From: UMGS1933 sp045593405
GTDB lineage: Bacteria > Bacillota > Clostridia > TANB77 > CAG-508
Length of the DNA stretch: 64,000 bases
Direction: 5' to 3'
Assembly: GCA_045593405.1 (NCBI GenBank)
Contig: JAZNWN010000015.1
Span: 124,001-188,000 of the forward strand
Below, one piece after another: positions 17,047 to 26,182 of the stretch (its first letter is position 1; each line of letters opens with the position of its first letter). Made by a program: the position numbers and the translations under genes. Under the pieces are notes generated by a model. It saw only the letters and a list, made by a program, of their open reading frames with translations. It did not search any database and was not told where the DNA came from.

Positions 17047-18510
17047 CTATCCTATTATTTTCTTGATAATCTTTCTTTCATCATATGGATATTTTTCTCC
17101 ATTTATTTCTTGGTATACCTCATGTCCTTTTCCAGCTAAAACTATAATATCATTTTTGTTGGCTATTTCTATTGCATGTTTTATTGCCTCTGTTCTATCT
17201 ACAATTGCAACATATTTTCCTTTGGTTTTTACAATTCCTTTTTCAATTTGTTTTACTATTTCTTCTGGATTTTCTGTTCTTGGATTATCTGATGTTATTA
17301 TTGTAAAATCTGCTACATTTCCAGAAATTTGACCCATTATTGGTCTTTTTCCAGGATCTCTATCTCCTCCACATCCAAATACAGAAATTACTCTTCCTCT
17401 TGTATAACTTTTTACTGCATTCAATATACTTTGTAAACTTTCTGGTGAATGAGCATAATCTATCATTATTGTAAGTCCCTTTTTATTATCTACAAGTTCA
17501 CTTCTTCCTGGAACTCTCACTTCTAATAATGCTTCTTTAATTTCTTCAGCATTTGCTCCTAAGCTCTCACCAATTGCAATTGCTGCTAATGAATTATATA
17601 CACTAAACCTTCCTGGTATGCCTGTTTTTACTCTTTCATTTTTCCCCATAATTTTTACTTTAAAATCTACACTTGAATTTGTAACAGTTATATCTTTAGC
17701 TAAAAGATTTGCTTCGTTATCAATTCCATATGTTTTTACATTACATTCTGGTAATAATTTTTTTATTTTTGATACTTTGAAATCATCATTATTTATAAAG
17801 CTAGTTTTTGCTTTTTTTATTAATAATAATTTTGAATTAAAATAATCATCCATATCTGGGTGTTCTTTTGGGCTAATATGATCTTCTGAAAAATTTGTAA
17901 ATACTACATAATCAAATTCGCAGCCTTCAACTCTATGTAACTTTAAACTTTGAGAAGATACTTCCATAACAACAGTATCTACTTTATCTTCTACCATTTG
18001 ATTAAATAGTCTTTGTAATTCTATACTTTCTGGTGTTGTTCTATTGCTTTCTCCTAAATTTTTATTTCCTATATAATTTGCAACAGTTCCAATTAATCCA
18101 ACCTTATTTCCATGTTTCTCTAGAATTGATTTTAGCATAAATGTTGTTGTTGTTTTTCCTTTTGTTCCAGTTATACCTATTAACTTAAATTTTCTAGATG
18201 GATTATCATAAAAATTGCATGCCATTTTTGCAAGAGCCAATCTAGCATTTGGAACCATAATAATACTTGTATCTTCATTTATATCTGATTTTTTTAATTT
18301 AGTTCCTTCTTCTATTACTATTGCTGTTGCACCATTTTCTACTGCTTGTTTTATATATAAACTCCCATCTACATCAAAACCATTTATTGCAACAAACATT
18401 CCATTTTGTTTTATCCTTCTAGAATCACACTCTATCATATCTATATTTAGGCTTAAATCTGCTTTTGCCTTTATACCTTCAATTCCACTCAAAATTGTTT
18501 TTAATTCCAT
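17047..18510 (-). CDS. murE: MurE, UDP-MurNAc-tripeptide synthetase (meso-DAP type)
   Basis: A 487-residue ATP-dependent ligase. Walker-type loop GITGTKGKTTT near residue 113 binds ATP; NRTTPES and the SSQSLKLHRV stretch bind UDP-MurNAc-Ala-Glu. The motif DNPR near residue 404 is the signature for meso-diaminopimelate as the added amino acid (lysine enzymes have DNPA or similar), predicting DAP-type peptidoglycan. Length is normal. It is separated from the upstream penicillin-binding protein by an unrelated ORFan. Confidence 0.95.
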   Translation of the reverse strand: MELKTILSGIEGIKAKADLSLNIDMIECDSRRIKQNGMFVAINGFDVDGSLYIKQAVENGATAIVIEEGTKLKKSDINEDTSIIMVPNARLALAKMACNFYDNPSRKFKLIGITGTKGKTTTTFMLKSILEKHGNKVGLIGTVANYIGNKNLGESNRTTPESIELQRLFNQMVEDKVDTVVMEVSSQSLKLHRVEGCEFDYVVFTNFSEDHISPKEHPDMDDYFNSKLLLIKKAKTSFINNDDFKVSKIKKLLPECNVKTYGIDNEANLLAKDITVTNSSVDFKVKIMGKNERVKTGIPGRFSVYNSLAAIAIGESLGANAEEIKEALLEVRVPGRSELVDNKKGLTIMIDYAHSPESLQSILNAVKSYTRGRVISVFGCGGDRDPGKRPIMGQISGNVADFTIITSDNPRTENPEEIVKQIEKGIVKTKGKYVAIVDRTEAIKHAIEIANKNDIIVLAGKGHEVYQEINGEKYPYDERKIIKKIIG

Positions 18511-18630
18511 TTTTTAGCAACTCCTTGTTTTAATATTACTATGATATTATATAATTAATTCTCAAATTTGTATAGTTTTTTTTAAGAAAATCAATTATTT
18601 TTTTATAATAATTATTAAAAGCACTAAAAA

Positions 18631-18658
18631 ATGAAGACTCGTACTTACGAGTCTTCAT
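18631..18658 (-). terminator. Terminator of the 227-residue ORFan
   Basis: Perfect palindrome ATGAAGACTCGTA/TACGAGTCTTCAT, followed on the minus strand by TTTTTTAG. It lies 21 bases after the stop of the gene ending at 18679. Confidence 0.88.
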
Positions 18659-18678
18659 TCTTTGTTATTGCTGTTTAA

Positions 18679-19362
18679 TTACACATCCATAGCCATCAAT
18701 CCAGTGCTAATTTTAGCAATGTAATCACGGTAAAACAGTTCTTCTCTTTTTGATATGGCAAACAATTTACTAGAATTACAATATGATCCACTTGCAATAA
18801 AGAATTTTGTTCCTTCTGAATTAATTAGAACCTTTTGAGTATTACCCAAATCAGTCCAAATACCTTGTGCTCTACTTCCAGTAGGTTCAAAATTCATACG
18901 AGAATCATGCGAATCCCAAAAGTTACCTAATTTGCAACTCTCATCGCAAACATAATACCAAGCTTTCTCTACGTCATAGCCTTCTTCTACAAGGTTCTTA
19001 ATTAACACTCCACAAAAGATATCGTATTCGAAAACAGTTGCCATACGGCTATTTTTTTCAGGAAGGAAATTTTCAAATGAATTTTTCCACCACAAAGCGA
19101 ATTTACCTACGGCAGGAATCCTACCTTCTTCAAAATTAAGATTCTCCTCTTCATCGAATGAAGGATCCACTCTAGGTAACCGAAAATCTGGCAACCCATT
19201 TTCAATCCCTTCCACCAAGATAGATTTTAACCGTTTCTGTTCACTCCCATTAGGACAATGTGCCATAAATTTGTCATCCATTGACAATTGGCTACCGTAT
19301 ACTATCGGAAACATCTCATCAAGTTTCTCAAGTACAGATTTTTTTTGCGTTGTATTTTTCAT
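18679..19362 (-). CDS. Unknown soluble protein (ORFan), own promoter and terminator
   Basis: A 227-residue acidic protein with no domain I recognise; no signal peptide or membrane segment. Tryptophan/aromatic-rich central part (KFALWWKNSFENF, EKAWYYVCDESCKLGNFWDSHD). Start chosen at MKNTTQKK, 10 bases after GGGGGT. Composition is clearly less AT-rich than its neighbours. It uses CGG twice as an ordinary triplet (in DFRLPR and EQKRLK), which the conserved genes of this window do not. It is inserted as a single-gene unit between pbp and murE, interrupting the cell-wall cluster, and is probably acquired. Confidence 0.7.
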   Translation of the reverse strand: MKNTTQKKSVLEKLDEMFPIVYGSQLSMDDKFMAHCPNGSEQKRLKSILVEGIENGLPDFRLPRVDPSFDEEENLNFEEGRIPAVGKFALWWKNSFENFLPEKNSRMATVFEYDIFCGVLIKNLVEEGYDVEKAWYYVCDESCKLGNFWDSHDSRMNFEPTGSRAQGIWTDLGNTQKVLINSEGTKFFIASGSYCNSSKLFAISKREELFYRDYIAKISTGLMAMDV

Positions 19363-19428
19363 GATGTAATAACCCCCATTATTTAAAATAAACAGCATTG
19401 GACATAATAAAATTTATCCAGTGCACAT

Positions 19429-19457
19429 ATTTTAACATATCTTAAAAATTTTTGCAA
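19429..19457 (-). promoter_or_regulatory. Promoter of the 227-residue ORFan
   Basis: TTGCAA (19452-19457), 17-base spacer, TAAAAT (19429-19434) preceded by TG at the extended -10 position. The ATG lies about 60 bases downstream. Confidence 0.7.
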
Positions 19458-19494
19458 ATTTTATGTTTACTTCTATACATTTATTTAAGAATCT

Positions 19495-21471
19495 TTAATT
19501 ACAATATAAAATTACCTTTGTTCCTTGGTTTATTTGTATTCCTTTCTTAGGTAATTGTTCTGTTATTATTGCCTCCATATCATCTGTTTCCACCTCATAT
19601 TCTAACCCAAAGTCTGTTAATATTTGTTTTGCCTCTTTTAATGTTATCCCAGTCACCTCTGGCATTTCAACCTGCATGCTTGTTTGCTCTTCTTCATTAT
19701 TTTTAGTAACTTCTAAATATGGCAATACCTCCCCCAATATTTGTGAAGCAATTGGTGCTGCAACTCCTCCTCCTTGGTGCCCTCCTTCTCCAGTTGGGTT
19801 ATATAGTACTATTAATATAACAAGTTCTGGATCTTCTGTGTTTGCAACACCTATAAAAGAAGTTACATACTTTCCTGTATTTACTCCGTCTTCTGATGTT
19901 CCTGTTTTTCCTCCTATTGAATATCCTACTACTTGTGCATTTTTTCCTGTCCCTTCTGATACAACAGAATTCATCATATCTAAAACTTTTTTTGCAGTTT
20001 CTTCTGAGATGGCCTGTTGTCCTTCTTCCACCTCAAAATCTGTTCTTTCTCCAGTCACACTATCAATTGTCGCTTTTACAATTCTTGGCGTTACACTTTT
20101 TCCAAAATTTGCAATTGTTCCTACCATTTTAATCATTTGCATTGGTGTTACTTCAAATCTTTGACCAAAACTAATTGTTGCAAGTTCTACCGGGCCTACT
20201 TTTTCTTGTTTTAAAAAAATACTATTTGCCTCACCTGGTAAATCAATCCCTGTTTTTTCAAGTAATCCAAATTTTTCTAGATAACTATAATATTTTTCTA
20301 CTCCTATTTGTTGGCCTAATCCTATAAATACTGGATTACATGAATTCATAAGTGCTAATCTTAAACTTTCTGATCCATGTGGTCTGTAATACCTCCAACA
20401 TTTTATTCTTGTTCCTGCGATATTAATAGATCCTGTGCATCCAAATCTTACTAAATCAATATCTGTTACGATACCTTCTTCTATTGCTGCAGAACTTGTT
20501 ACTAATTTAAAAGTTGAACCTGGTTCATATGTATCTGATATTGCTTTATTTCTCCACATCTGTTGCAGTGCTTTTGATTTTTCACTTGATTCTAGGGCAC
20601 TCCAATTTGCCTCCATTTCAGGTATATTTATTGTATATGGAGAATTCAAATCATAACTTGGATAAGATGCTAAAGCTAAAATATCTCCAGTTTTAGGGTT
20701 CATTATTATAACATTTCCACCATCTGTACACACATTATCAATACAAGCTTCACTTAAGTATTTTTCTGCAATTGATTGTACTGTCATATCTATTGAAAGA
20801 ACTAAGTCATCTCCATTTATTGCAGCAATATAGTCTTCTCCTTCTTTCTCCATATTTGTTCCTGTAGCATCAGTAAGTTTTAATATTTTTCCTTGACTGC
20901 CTTTTAATATATCATCATATCTACTTTCAATTCCATCTAACCCTTGATTATCACTACCAGTAAATCCAATTATATTTGCAGCCAAAGTACTATATGGATA
21001 GTATCTTTTTGAATCTTCATCTATATTTATTCCTGTAGTTATATTATTTTCTTCCATCCATAATCTCAATTTATCTGTTTGTTCTTTTTCTACTTTTTTG
21101 ACTATTGTTTCTATAGAACTATTTTTACTTACCTTTTTTAGAACTGTTTCATATTCTAAATTAAAAATATTAGTCAAAGCTCTTGCTACTCTTTCCTTAT
21201 CAGCTTTTGCAATATTGGTTGGATTTACCGAAACTGTTTCAACACTTGCGCTTACCGCAAGAGCAACTTTTCCTGTAGCATCCCAAATAGTTCCTCTTTT
21301 AGGATTAATATTTCTGTTTAAAGTTTGCTGTGCATATGCTTTTGCTTTAAGTTCTGAACCCTGAATAAATTGGATATAACCCACTCTTACTATTAATAAA
21401 TTACAAATTATAAATGCTACAATAAGCATTCTCATTAATCTCTTTTTTCTCCCTATATTTGTAGTTTTCAT
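19495..21471 (-). CDS. Class B penicillin-binding protein with PASTA domain (FtsI/SpoVD type)
   Basis: A 658-residue peptidoglycan transpeptidase. One N-terminal membrane anchor (about 12-32) is followed by the dimerisation/pedestal domain with RGTIWDATG near 59, then the transpeptidase domain with active-site STFK near 318 (in YEPGSTFKLVTS), SCN near 380 and KTG near 523 (GGKTGTSEDG). A C-terminal PASTA module (about 598-658) binds muropeptides. Position after ftsL and the PASTA end suggest the septal FtsI or its sporulation paralog SpoVD; the sequence alone does not decide. GAC GGA in SEDG is an ordinary glycine codon. Confidence 0.92.
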   Translation of the reverse strand: MKTTNIGRKKRLMRMLIVAFIICNLLIVRVGYIQFIQGSELKAKAYAQQTLNRNINPKRGTIWDATGKVALAVSASVETVSVNPTNIAKADKERVARALTNIFNLEYETVLKKVSKNSSIETIVKKVEKEQTDKLRLWMEENNITTGINIDEDSKRYYPYSTLAANIIGFTGSDNQGLDGIESRYDDILKGSQGKILKLTDATGTNMEKEGEDYIAAINGDDLVLSIDMTVQSIAEKYLSEACIDNVCTDGGNVIIMNPKTGDILALASYPSYDLNSPYTINIPEMEANWSALESSEKSKALQQMWRNKAISDTYEPGSTFKLVTSSAAIEEGIVTDIDLVRFGCTGSINIAGTRIKCWRYYRPHGSESLRLALMNSCNPVFIGLGQQIGVEKYYSYLEKFGLLEKTGIDLPGEANSIFLKQEKVGPVELATISFGQRFEVTPMQMIKMVGTIANFGKSVTPRIVKATIDSVTGERTDFEVEEGQQAISEETAKKVLDMMNSVVSEGTGKNAQVVGYSIGGKTGTSEDGVNTGKYVTSFIGVANTEDPELVILIVLYNPTGEGGHQGGGVAAPIASQILGEVLPYLEVTKNNEEEQTSMQVEMPEVTGITLKEAKQILTDFGLEYEVETDDMEAIITEQLPKKGIQINQGTKVILYCN

Positions 21472-21772
21472 ATTACCTCCTATAAAAATTTTCTATCATG
21501 AGCATTAAATAATAATTTACCTGATAGTATAATAATTTTAAAATTTCAGCCGTTTTGTATATTTTATAAAAAATTATAATTCGACAGCCCTTTGAGGCGG
21601 GGGAATACCCGCGCATGCCTTGGAGAATTTAATTTTTTAGAAAATCATACAAAAGGTAAGCTGAAAATCGCATAAATTATTATTTATATTACCAAACAAA
21701 AAAATAGAGATTATTTTTAATCTCTATTTTAAATATATTCACTGTTTCTTAAAATATAATCTTATTTACTAC
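21472..21772. other. 301-base gap with degenerate repeats
   Basis: No open frame of note. It holds a 31-base stretch (21547-21577, starting CAGCCGTTTTGTATA) that recurs nearly unchanged at 44860-44889, a GC-rich island near 21590-21630 (gaggcggggg, cccgcgcatgcc) unlike the surrounding AT-rich DNA, the words CGCATAAATTATTATTT also seen near 41763 and 46210, and the fucO terminator. Confidence 0.5.
21701..21730 (-). terminator. Terminator of fucO
   Basis: Stem AAAATAGAGATTA/TAATCTCTATTTT with a 4-base loop and a T run on the minus strand, 43 bases after the stop of the dehydrogenase gene. Confidence 0.85.
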
Positions 21773-22924
21773 TTACATTGCTTGCCTGTATAATTCAATA
21801 AAATCTTCTTTAGATACTTCTCTTGGATTTCCCGGTTTACATGGGTCTTCCATTGCTTTATCTGCAAGCATTTGCAAGTCTTCTTCTTTGCATCCTGTAT
21901 CTTTTACAGTTTGCGTTATACCTACTGTTTTTGATAATTCAGATATTTTCCATACAAATGTATTTATTATATCTTGTTTGTTTAAATGTTCAGCATCTGG
22001 TCTTCCTATTTCAACTAATATTTCTCTAAATCTTTCCCAACAAACTTCTCCATTAAATCTCATTACTGTTGGCAGTATTATTGCATTTGCCATTCCATGT
22101 GGTGTATCATAAACAGCTCCTAATTGATGTGCCATTGAATGTACAATTCCAAGTCCTACATTTGAAAATCCCATTCCTGCAATATATTGTGCATATCCTA
22201 TCATTTCTATTGCATGTTCATCTTTATCATTAACAGCTGCTGGCAAATATTCAAATATTAATTTTATTGCTTTCATATGGAACATATCGCTCATTACATT
22301 ATGTGCCTTTGTTATATATCCTTCAACTGCATGTGTTAATGCATCCATTCCTGTGTATGCTGCTAATGATTTTGGCATTGAAGCCATAAGTTCAGAATCT
22401 ACTATTGCTAAAATTGGTATATCATTTGGATCTACACATACCATTTTTACTTGTCTTTCTTCGTCTGTTATTACATAGTTTATTGTTACCTCTGCTGCTG
22501 TTCCTGCTGTTGTTGGAAGTGCTATTAATGGCATCCCTCTATTTACTGTGTTTGATAATCCATTTAAAGAAACTAAATCTCTATCAGGATTTGTCATTAA
22601 AATCGAAACTCCTTTTGCTGTATCTATTGCAGACCCTCCACCTACAGCAACTATTACATCTGCTCCAAAAGCTTTACAGTCTTCTACTCCGTCCATAACA
22701 TTTTGTATACTTGGATTTGGTTTTAAATCTGAAAATATAGTATATTCAATTCCTGCATCTTCTAAAACTTTTGTAACTTTTCCAGTCACTCCTACTTCTA
22801 ATAACGCTTTATCTGTTACTAGAAAAACTTTTTTAAACCCTCTATTTTTTATTTCTGAAGGTAATTCTTCTCTTGCGTCTTTCCCAAAATATGATGTCTC
22901 ATTTAATACAAATTTTGTACTCAT
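21773..22924 (-). CDS. fucO: Iron-containing alcohol dehydrogenase, FucO-like
   Basis: A 383-residue group III alcohol dehydrogenase. The nucleotide loop VGGGSAIDTAKG lies near residue 94, and PTTAGTAAEVTINYVITDEE near 137 is characteristic of lactaldehyde reductase/1,2-propanediol oxidoreductase. Metal ligands fit D196/H200 (GMDALTHAVEGY), H263 (VHSMAHQLGA) and H277 (TPHGMANA). It reduces L-lactaldehyde, a product of fucose or rhamnose breakdown, to propanediol; other short aldehydes are possible. It is inserted in the division cluster with the neighbouring sugar kinase-like gene, and has its own terminator. Confidence 0.9.
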   Translation of the reverse strand: MSTKFVLNETSYFGKDAREELPSEIKNRGFKKVFLVTDKALLEVGVTGKVTKVLEDAGIEYTIFSDLKPNPSIQNVMDGVEDCKAFGADVIVAVGGGSAIDTAKGVSILMTNPDRDLVSLNGLSNTVNRGMPLIALPTTAGTAAEVTINYVITDEERQVKMVCVDPNDIPILAIVDSELMASMPKSLAAYTGMDALTHAVEGYITKAHNVMSDMFHMKAIKLIFEYLPAAVNDKDEHAIEMIGYAQYIAGMGFSNVGLGIVHSMAHQLGAVYDTPHGMANAIILPTVMRFNGEVCWERFREILVEIGRPDAEHLNKQDIINTFVWKISELSKTVGITQTVKDTGCKEEDLQMLADKAMEDPCKPGNPREVSKEDFIELYRQAM

Positions 22925-23015
22925 ATTTCTTTCCTCCTTCTTCTAGTCGCATTATATCATTACATAAATATTTTTGTAAATAACAATTTGTAAATTCACA
23001 CCTATTCAATATATT

Positions 23016-23043
23016 AAATGGGCGGATAAAAAACCGCCCATTT
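23016..23043 (-). terminator. Terminator of the NahK-like gene
   Basis: Stem AAATGGGCGG/CCGCCCATTT with an 8-base loop, followed by TTTAATATATT on the minus strand. The GC-rich stem is strong, the T tract weak. It lies between the kinase gene and fucO, so these two are probably separate transcripts. Confidence 0.7.
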
Positions 23044-23070
23044 AATTACTTCAAATACAAAATAAATATA

Positions 23071-24186
23071 TTATTTACAATATCTCTTATAACTTTCCCA
23101 TATATATGAATTTATATAATCCATTTTACTTTCTATGTCCTGTACTAATTTTAATTGATTTCTAGTTCTGTCTAAATTATGATTTTCATAATTACATTTA
23201 AAGTATTTATCTCCATTAATATAATCATTTAAAAATCTTATTACTAGCTCAAACGTCATAATTCTTATAGATTGCCCCATTAATTCTACTTCTTCCTCTG
23301 TCATATATGGCGCAAGCTCACTTAAATAACCGTCTGTATAACTTTCAAATAACTCATTTTTCATATATACTTTACTTAAGTCTGTGTCATCTTCTGCTGT
23401 ATTAGCAGCTGCTGTCCTTATTCCATCTCCATAGTCATATAAGCTACTTCCTGGCATTACCGTGTCTAAATCAACAACCGCCAAGAAATTCCCTGTTTCT
23501 TTATTCATCATAACATTATTTACTTTTGTATCATTATGTGTAACTCTATAAGGTATTTCTTTTTTTTCTAACTTATCGACTATGATATTACATATTTCTT
23601 TTCTATCAAAAATGAATTTTATCTCTTCTTTTACACTATTCACTCGGTTTGCAATATTCTTTTCCACATCTTTTTCAAAATTAAGAAATCTATTTTTAGT
23701 ATGATGAAAATCTACTATTGTTTCTGCTAAATTTTCAATTGGATAATTACTTAATAATTTTTGGAAATTACCAAATGCCTTTCCTGCATTCCTAACAATT
23801 TCTACGTTTTCACAAGTGTCATAAGATATAGAATTATCTATAAAATCATACGCTCTATAAAACTCTTCTTTACCCTCTTCATTTCTATGTACTATCATAT
23901 TATCATTATTTTTTGTCTTTATGACTTTTAGAACCTTATGGGCCTTATCTCCTATCTTATCTAATTCTTCTTGTAAAAAGTGTGTTATTGATTCTACATT
24001 ATTCATAACATCATATGGATTTTTAAATACATAATTATTAATTTGCTGAATTAAATATTTACTAATTTTATTATCTACACTATATGTAGCAGTATAAGTC
24101 TTATTAATATTTCCGGTTGTTATTTGTTTTAATTCTATTAATTTTCCTGGTATATCAAATTTGTTTATGATTTCTTCATTTATCAT
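23071..24186 (-). CDS. Phosphotransferase of the APH fold, NahK-like
   Basis: About 371 residues. An aminoglycoside-phosphotransferase-fold kinase with the catalytic loop HNDTKVNNVM near residue 215 and metal-binding DLDTVMPGS near 237, followed by YDYGDGIRT. The HNDTKxNN...DLDTVMPG combination is that of N-acetylhexosamine 1-kinases (NahK), which phosphorylate GlcNAc/GalNAc released from host or milk glycans. The start at 24186 follows TGAGGT at suitable spacing. ACC GGA in ITTGNINKT is a normal glycine. Paired with fucO it hints at host-glycan sugar use, but other substrates cannot be excluded. Confidence 0.82.
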   Translation of the reverse strand: MINEEIINKFDIPGKLIELKQITTGNINKTYTATYSVDNKISKYLIQQINNYVFKNPYDVMNNVESITHFLQEELDKIGDKAHKVLKVIKTKNNDNMIVHRNEEGKEEFYRAYDFIDNSISYDTCENVEIVRNAGKAFGNFQKLLSNYPIENLAETIVDFHHTKNRFLNFEKDVEKNIANRVNSVKEEIKFIFDRKEICNIIVDKLEKKEIPYRVTHNDTKVNNVMMNKETGNFLAVVDLDTVMPGSSLYDYGDGIRTAAANTAEDDTDLSKVYMKNELFESYTDGYLSELAPYMTEEEVELMGQSIRIMTFELVIRFLNDYINGDKYFKCNYENHNLDRTRNQLKLVQDIESKMDYINSYIWESYKRYCK

Positions 24187-24325
24187 TTTTATCGACCTCA
24201 AGCATTACTATAGCACCAATGTTTTCAAAAAGCAATAGAAAAAAAGTAATTTATTTGACAAATTTTGCAAATAATATAAATTTAGGTAAAGTCCCTTATC
24301 TTCTTGCAGTAAGTATTAAAAACAA

Positions 24326-24349
24326 AAAAACAGGCAAAGCCTGTTTTTA
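24326..24349 (-). terminator. Terminator of the mraZ-rsmH-ftsL segment
   Basis: AAAACAGGC-TTTG-CCTGTTTTTTTG on the minus strand, overlapping the last codon of ftsL. It ends the first cell-division transcript, so the penicillin-binding protein further on needs another promoter. Confidence 0.85.
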
Positions 24350-24871
24350 TTTAAATAATCCCTTTATTACATTTATAACTTTTTCTATAGGAGATGTCTC
24401 TTCTATTTTTACACTTTCTGCAGCAGCCTCTATATGATCATCTTTTTCAAGATTTACATATACAATTTGTTGATTTGTTAATTTTTGCATTCCTAACAGT
24501 TCTTTTGCTTGTTGTTCTATATTACTTAAATTCAAACTACTTTCTATTGATAATTCTAGTTGTGAATTTTCTTTCTCAACTGCTGCCAATTGTTTCTTAT
24601 AGTCCTGTACTTTTTCAAAACTTTCATCTATTTGTGCATTTCTATAAGATATTGCAAATAATATTGCAAAACCTATAACAACATATGTAATCATTTTTCT
24701 GTGCTTTCTTTTTTCTTCTTGTAGTTTTTTCTTACTTATTTTTTTATTTTTTGTTTCTGTCTTTCTTGCTGTACTTTTTTTCCCTTTATAATCATTTTTT
24801 CTTGGTGCATATTCTGGCTCAAGTTTTCTTGGGCTTGTTTCAAATTGGTATTTATTAAAATTTCTTGGCAT
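24347..24871 (-). CDS. ftsL: FtsL-like division protein
   Basis: About 174 residues. A basic, lysine-rich cytosolic N-terminus (about 60 residues), one membrane helix (MITYVVIGFAILFAISY) and an extracytoplasmic coiled coil (YKKQLAAVEKENSQLELSIE) ending in an acidic tail, the FtsL/DivIC-type plan. It bridges FtsW/FtsI and FtsB/FtsQ at the septum. The ATG at 24871 has AAAGGAGGT upstream; the longer frame overlaps the rsmH end. Position directly after rsmH supports the call. Confidence 0.8.
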   Translation of the reverse strand: MPRNFNKYQFETSPRKLEPEYAPRKNDYKGKKSTARKTETKNKKISKKKLQEEKRKHRKMITYVVIGFAILFAISYRNAQIDESFEKVQDYKKQLAAVEKENSQLELSIESSLNLSNIEQQAKELLGMQKLTNQQIVYVNLEKDDHIEAAAESVKIEETSPIEKVINVIKGLFK

Positions 24872-24890
24872 AGAATTTGCACCTCCTTTA

Positions 24891-25821
24891 TTAGTTCTTT
24901 TCAAATACTCTTAATTTTGCACTTTTACTTCTAGAGTTATTATCCATCTCTTCTTGTGTTGGTAAAATTGGTTTTTTAGTTATAACCTTTCCTTTTTGTT
25001 CCTTTTTACATATACAATAAGGTAAATCTTTTGGGCAAGTACATCTACCTTCACCATTTACAAAAGCTTTCTTTACTGCTCTATCTTCTAATGAGTGGAA
25101 GGTTATTACACATAATCTTCCGTCCACTTTTTAAACAGTCAATTGAATTCATTATAGTATTATATAAAGGCTCAATTTCATTATTTACTTCTATCCTTAT
25201 TGCTTGGAAAGTTCTCTTGGCAGGATGTCCTTGGTTTTTTCCAAATTTTGGAACACTTTTTTCAATTATGCTTACCAATTTCCCTGTTGTATCAATTTTT
25301 CCTTGTTTTCTATATTCACAAATATTTTTAGCTATTTTTCTAGAGAATTTTTCTTCTCCATATTCAAAAATAATTCTTGCAAGTTCTTCTTCTTCATAAT
25401 TATTTACTATGTACTCCGCCGTTAGTTCCTGAGATTTATCCATTCTCATATCAAGTTTTGCATCCTGTATGTAGCTAAATCCTCTTTCTCCTTCATCTAA
25501 TTGATACGACGAAACGCCTAGGTCTAATAGTATTCCATCTACTTTATCAATTCCTAGACTTAATAATATATTTTTTATATTATCATGATTATCATTTACA
25601 TATTTAACATTTTGAAAATCTACTAGTTTTTGTTTTGCTGCATTTATTGCTTCTATATCTCTATCTATTCCTATTAAATTTCCTTTTTCAGATAGATTTT
25701 TTGCAATATAAAAGCTATGTCCTGCTCCTCCTAATGTTCCATCTACATATATTCCTTCTGATTTTATTTGTAAATTTTCTATTGTTGGCTCAAGCAAAAC
25801 AGGGACATGTTTAAATTCCAC
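24891..25821 (-). CDS. rsmH: RsmH, 16S rRNA C1402 N4-methyltransferase, read through one CGGA site
   Basis: A 309-residue SAM-dependent methyltransferase if CGGA at 25119-25122 is counted as one glycine. Triplet reading splits it into an N-terminal piece ending MCNNLPLIRR and a C-terminal piece beginning DGRLCVITFHSLEDR. Joined, the sequence reads LKSGGRLCVITFHSLEDRAVK, the family's most conserved block. The SAM loop DGTLGGAGHS is near residue 28 and LDLGVSSYQLD near 98. The C-terminal zinc-like cysteines (CTCPKDLPYCICK) follow the site, so the tail is under selection in the shifted frame. It lies between mraZ and ftsL as usual. Confidence 0.93.
25119..25122 (-). other. CGGA recoding site 2 (rsmH)
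   Basis: Coding strand AGT-GGA-CGGA-AGA-TTA. Reading CGGA as glycine gives Ser-Gly-Gly-Arg-Leu, the conserved RsmH motif. Reading CGG as arginine leads to a premature stop. Confidence 0.92.
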
Positions 25822-26182
25822 TTTGTATCACAACCTATTTTAAATAACATTAACAGTTGGTAAATAGAAAATATACCAACTGTCATTATCTTTTCTAATT
25901 AATTCTTGTGTATTTTATAGGTATTTCTTATGTATATATAAAATTTTACCTTTGTAAATTAAGATTTTTTCATTTGCAATTTACAAATCTTCGGTACATT
26001 TTATTTTTATTCTTTTGTAACTTTTATCTTTTGTTTTTTCATATTCTTTTGTTCTGTTTTTTTAAAAACTTTTTCTTTTGTACTTTTTTATCTTTTGTAA
26101 CATTTTTATTTCTTTTGTATCTTTTATATTTTCTTTAGTGTTTTTATCTTTTGTTCTTTATATTAGCTCTTGTATAAAAGAG
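25822..26182. repeat. 361-base gap between mraZ and rsmH with hairpin and octamer array
   Basis: A perfect hairpin ACAGTTGGTA/TACCAACTGT lies at 25852-25883, just upstream of rsmH. Between 26011 and 26154 the octamer TCTTTTGT occurs seven times at irregular spacing (starts 26011, 26027, 26045, 26074, 26091, 26111, 26147), that is ACAAAAGA in the transcript. No convincing coding frame: a lysine-rich frame exists but lacks a start. The gap is unusual because these genes are normally close together. Confidence 0.6.

Noticed and set aside
21578..21640. Structured RNA or tRNA remnant in the GC-rich island after the PBP gene
   Set aside because: I could not fold a cloverleaf or a known riboswitch core; only short complementary pieces are seen.
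26011..26160. Lysine-rich small protein encoded by the ACAAAAGA array
   Set aside because: The frame has no start codon or ribosome site and is interrupted by stops; repeated DNA word only.
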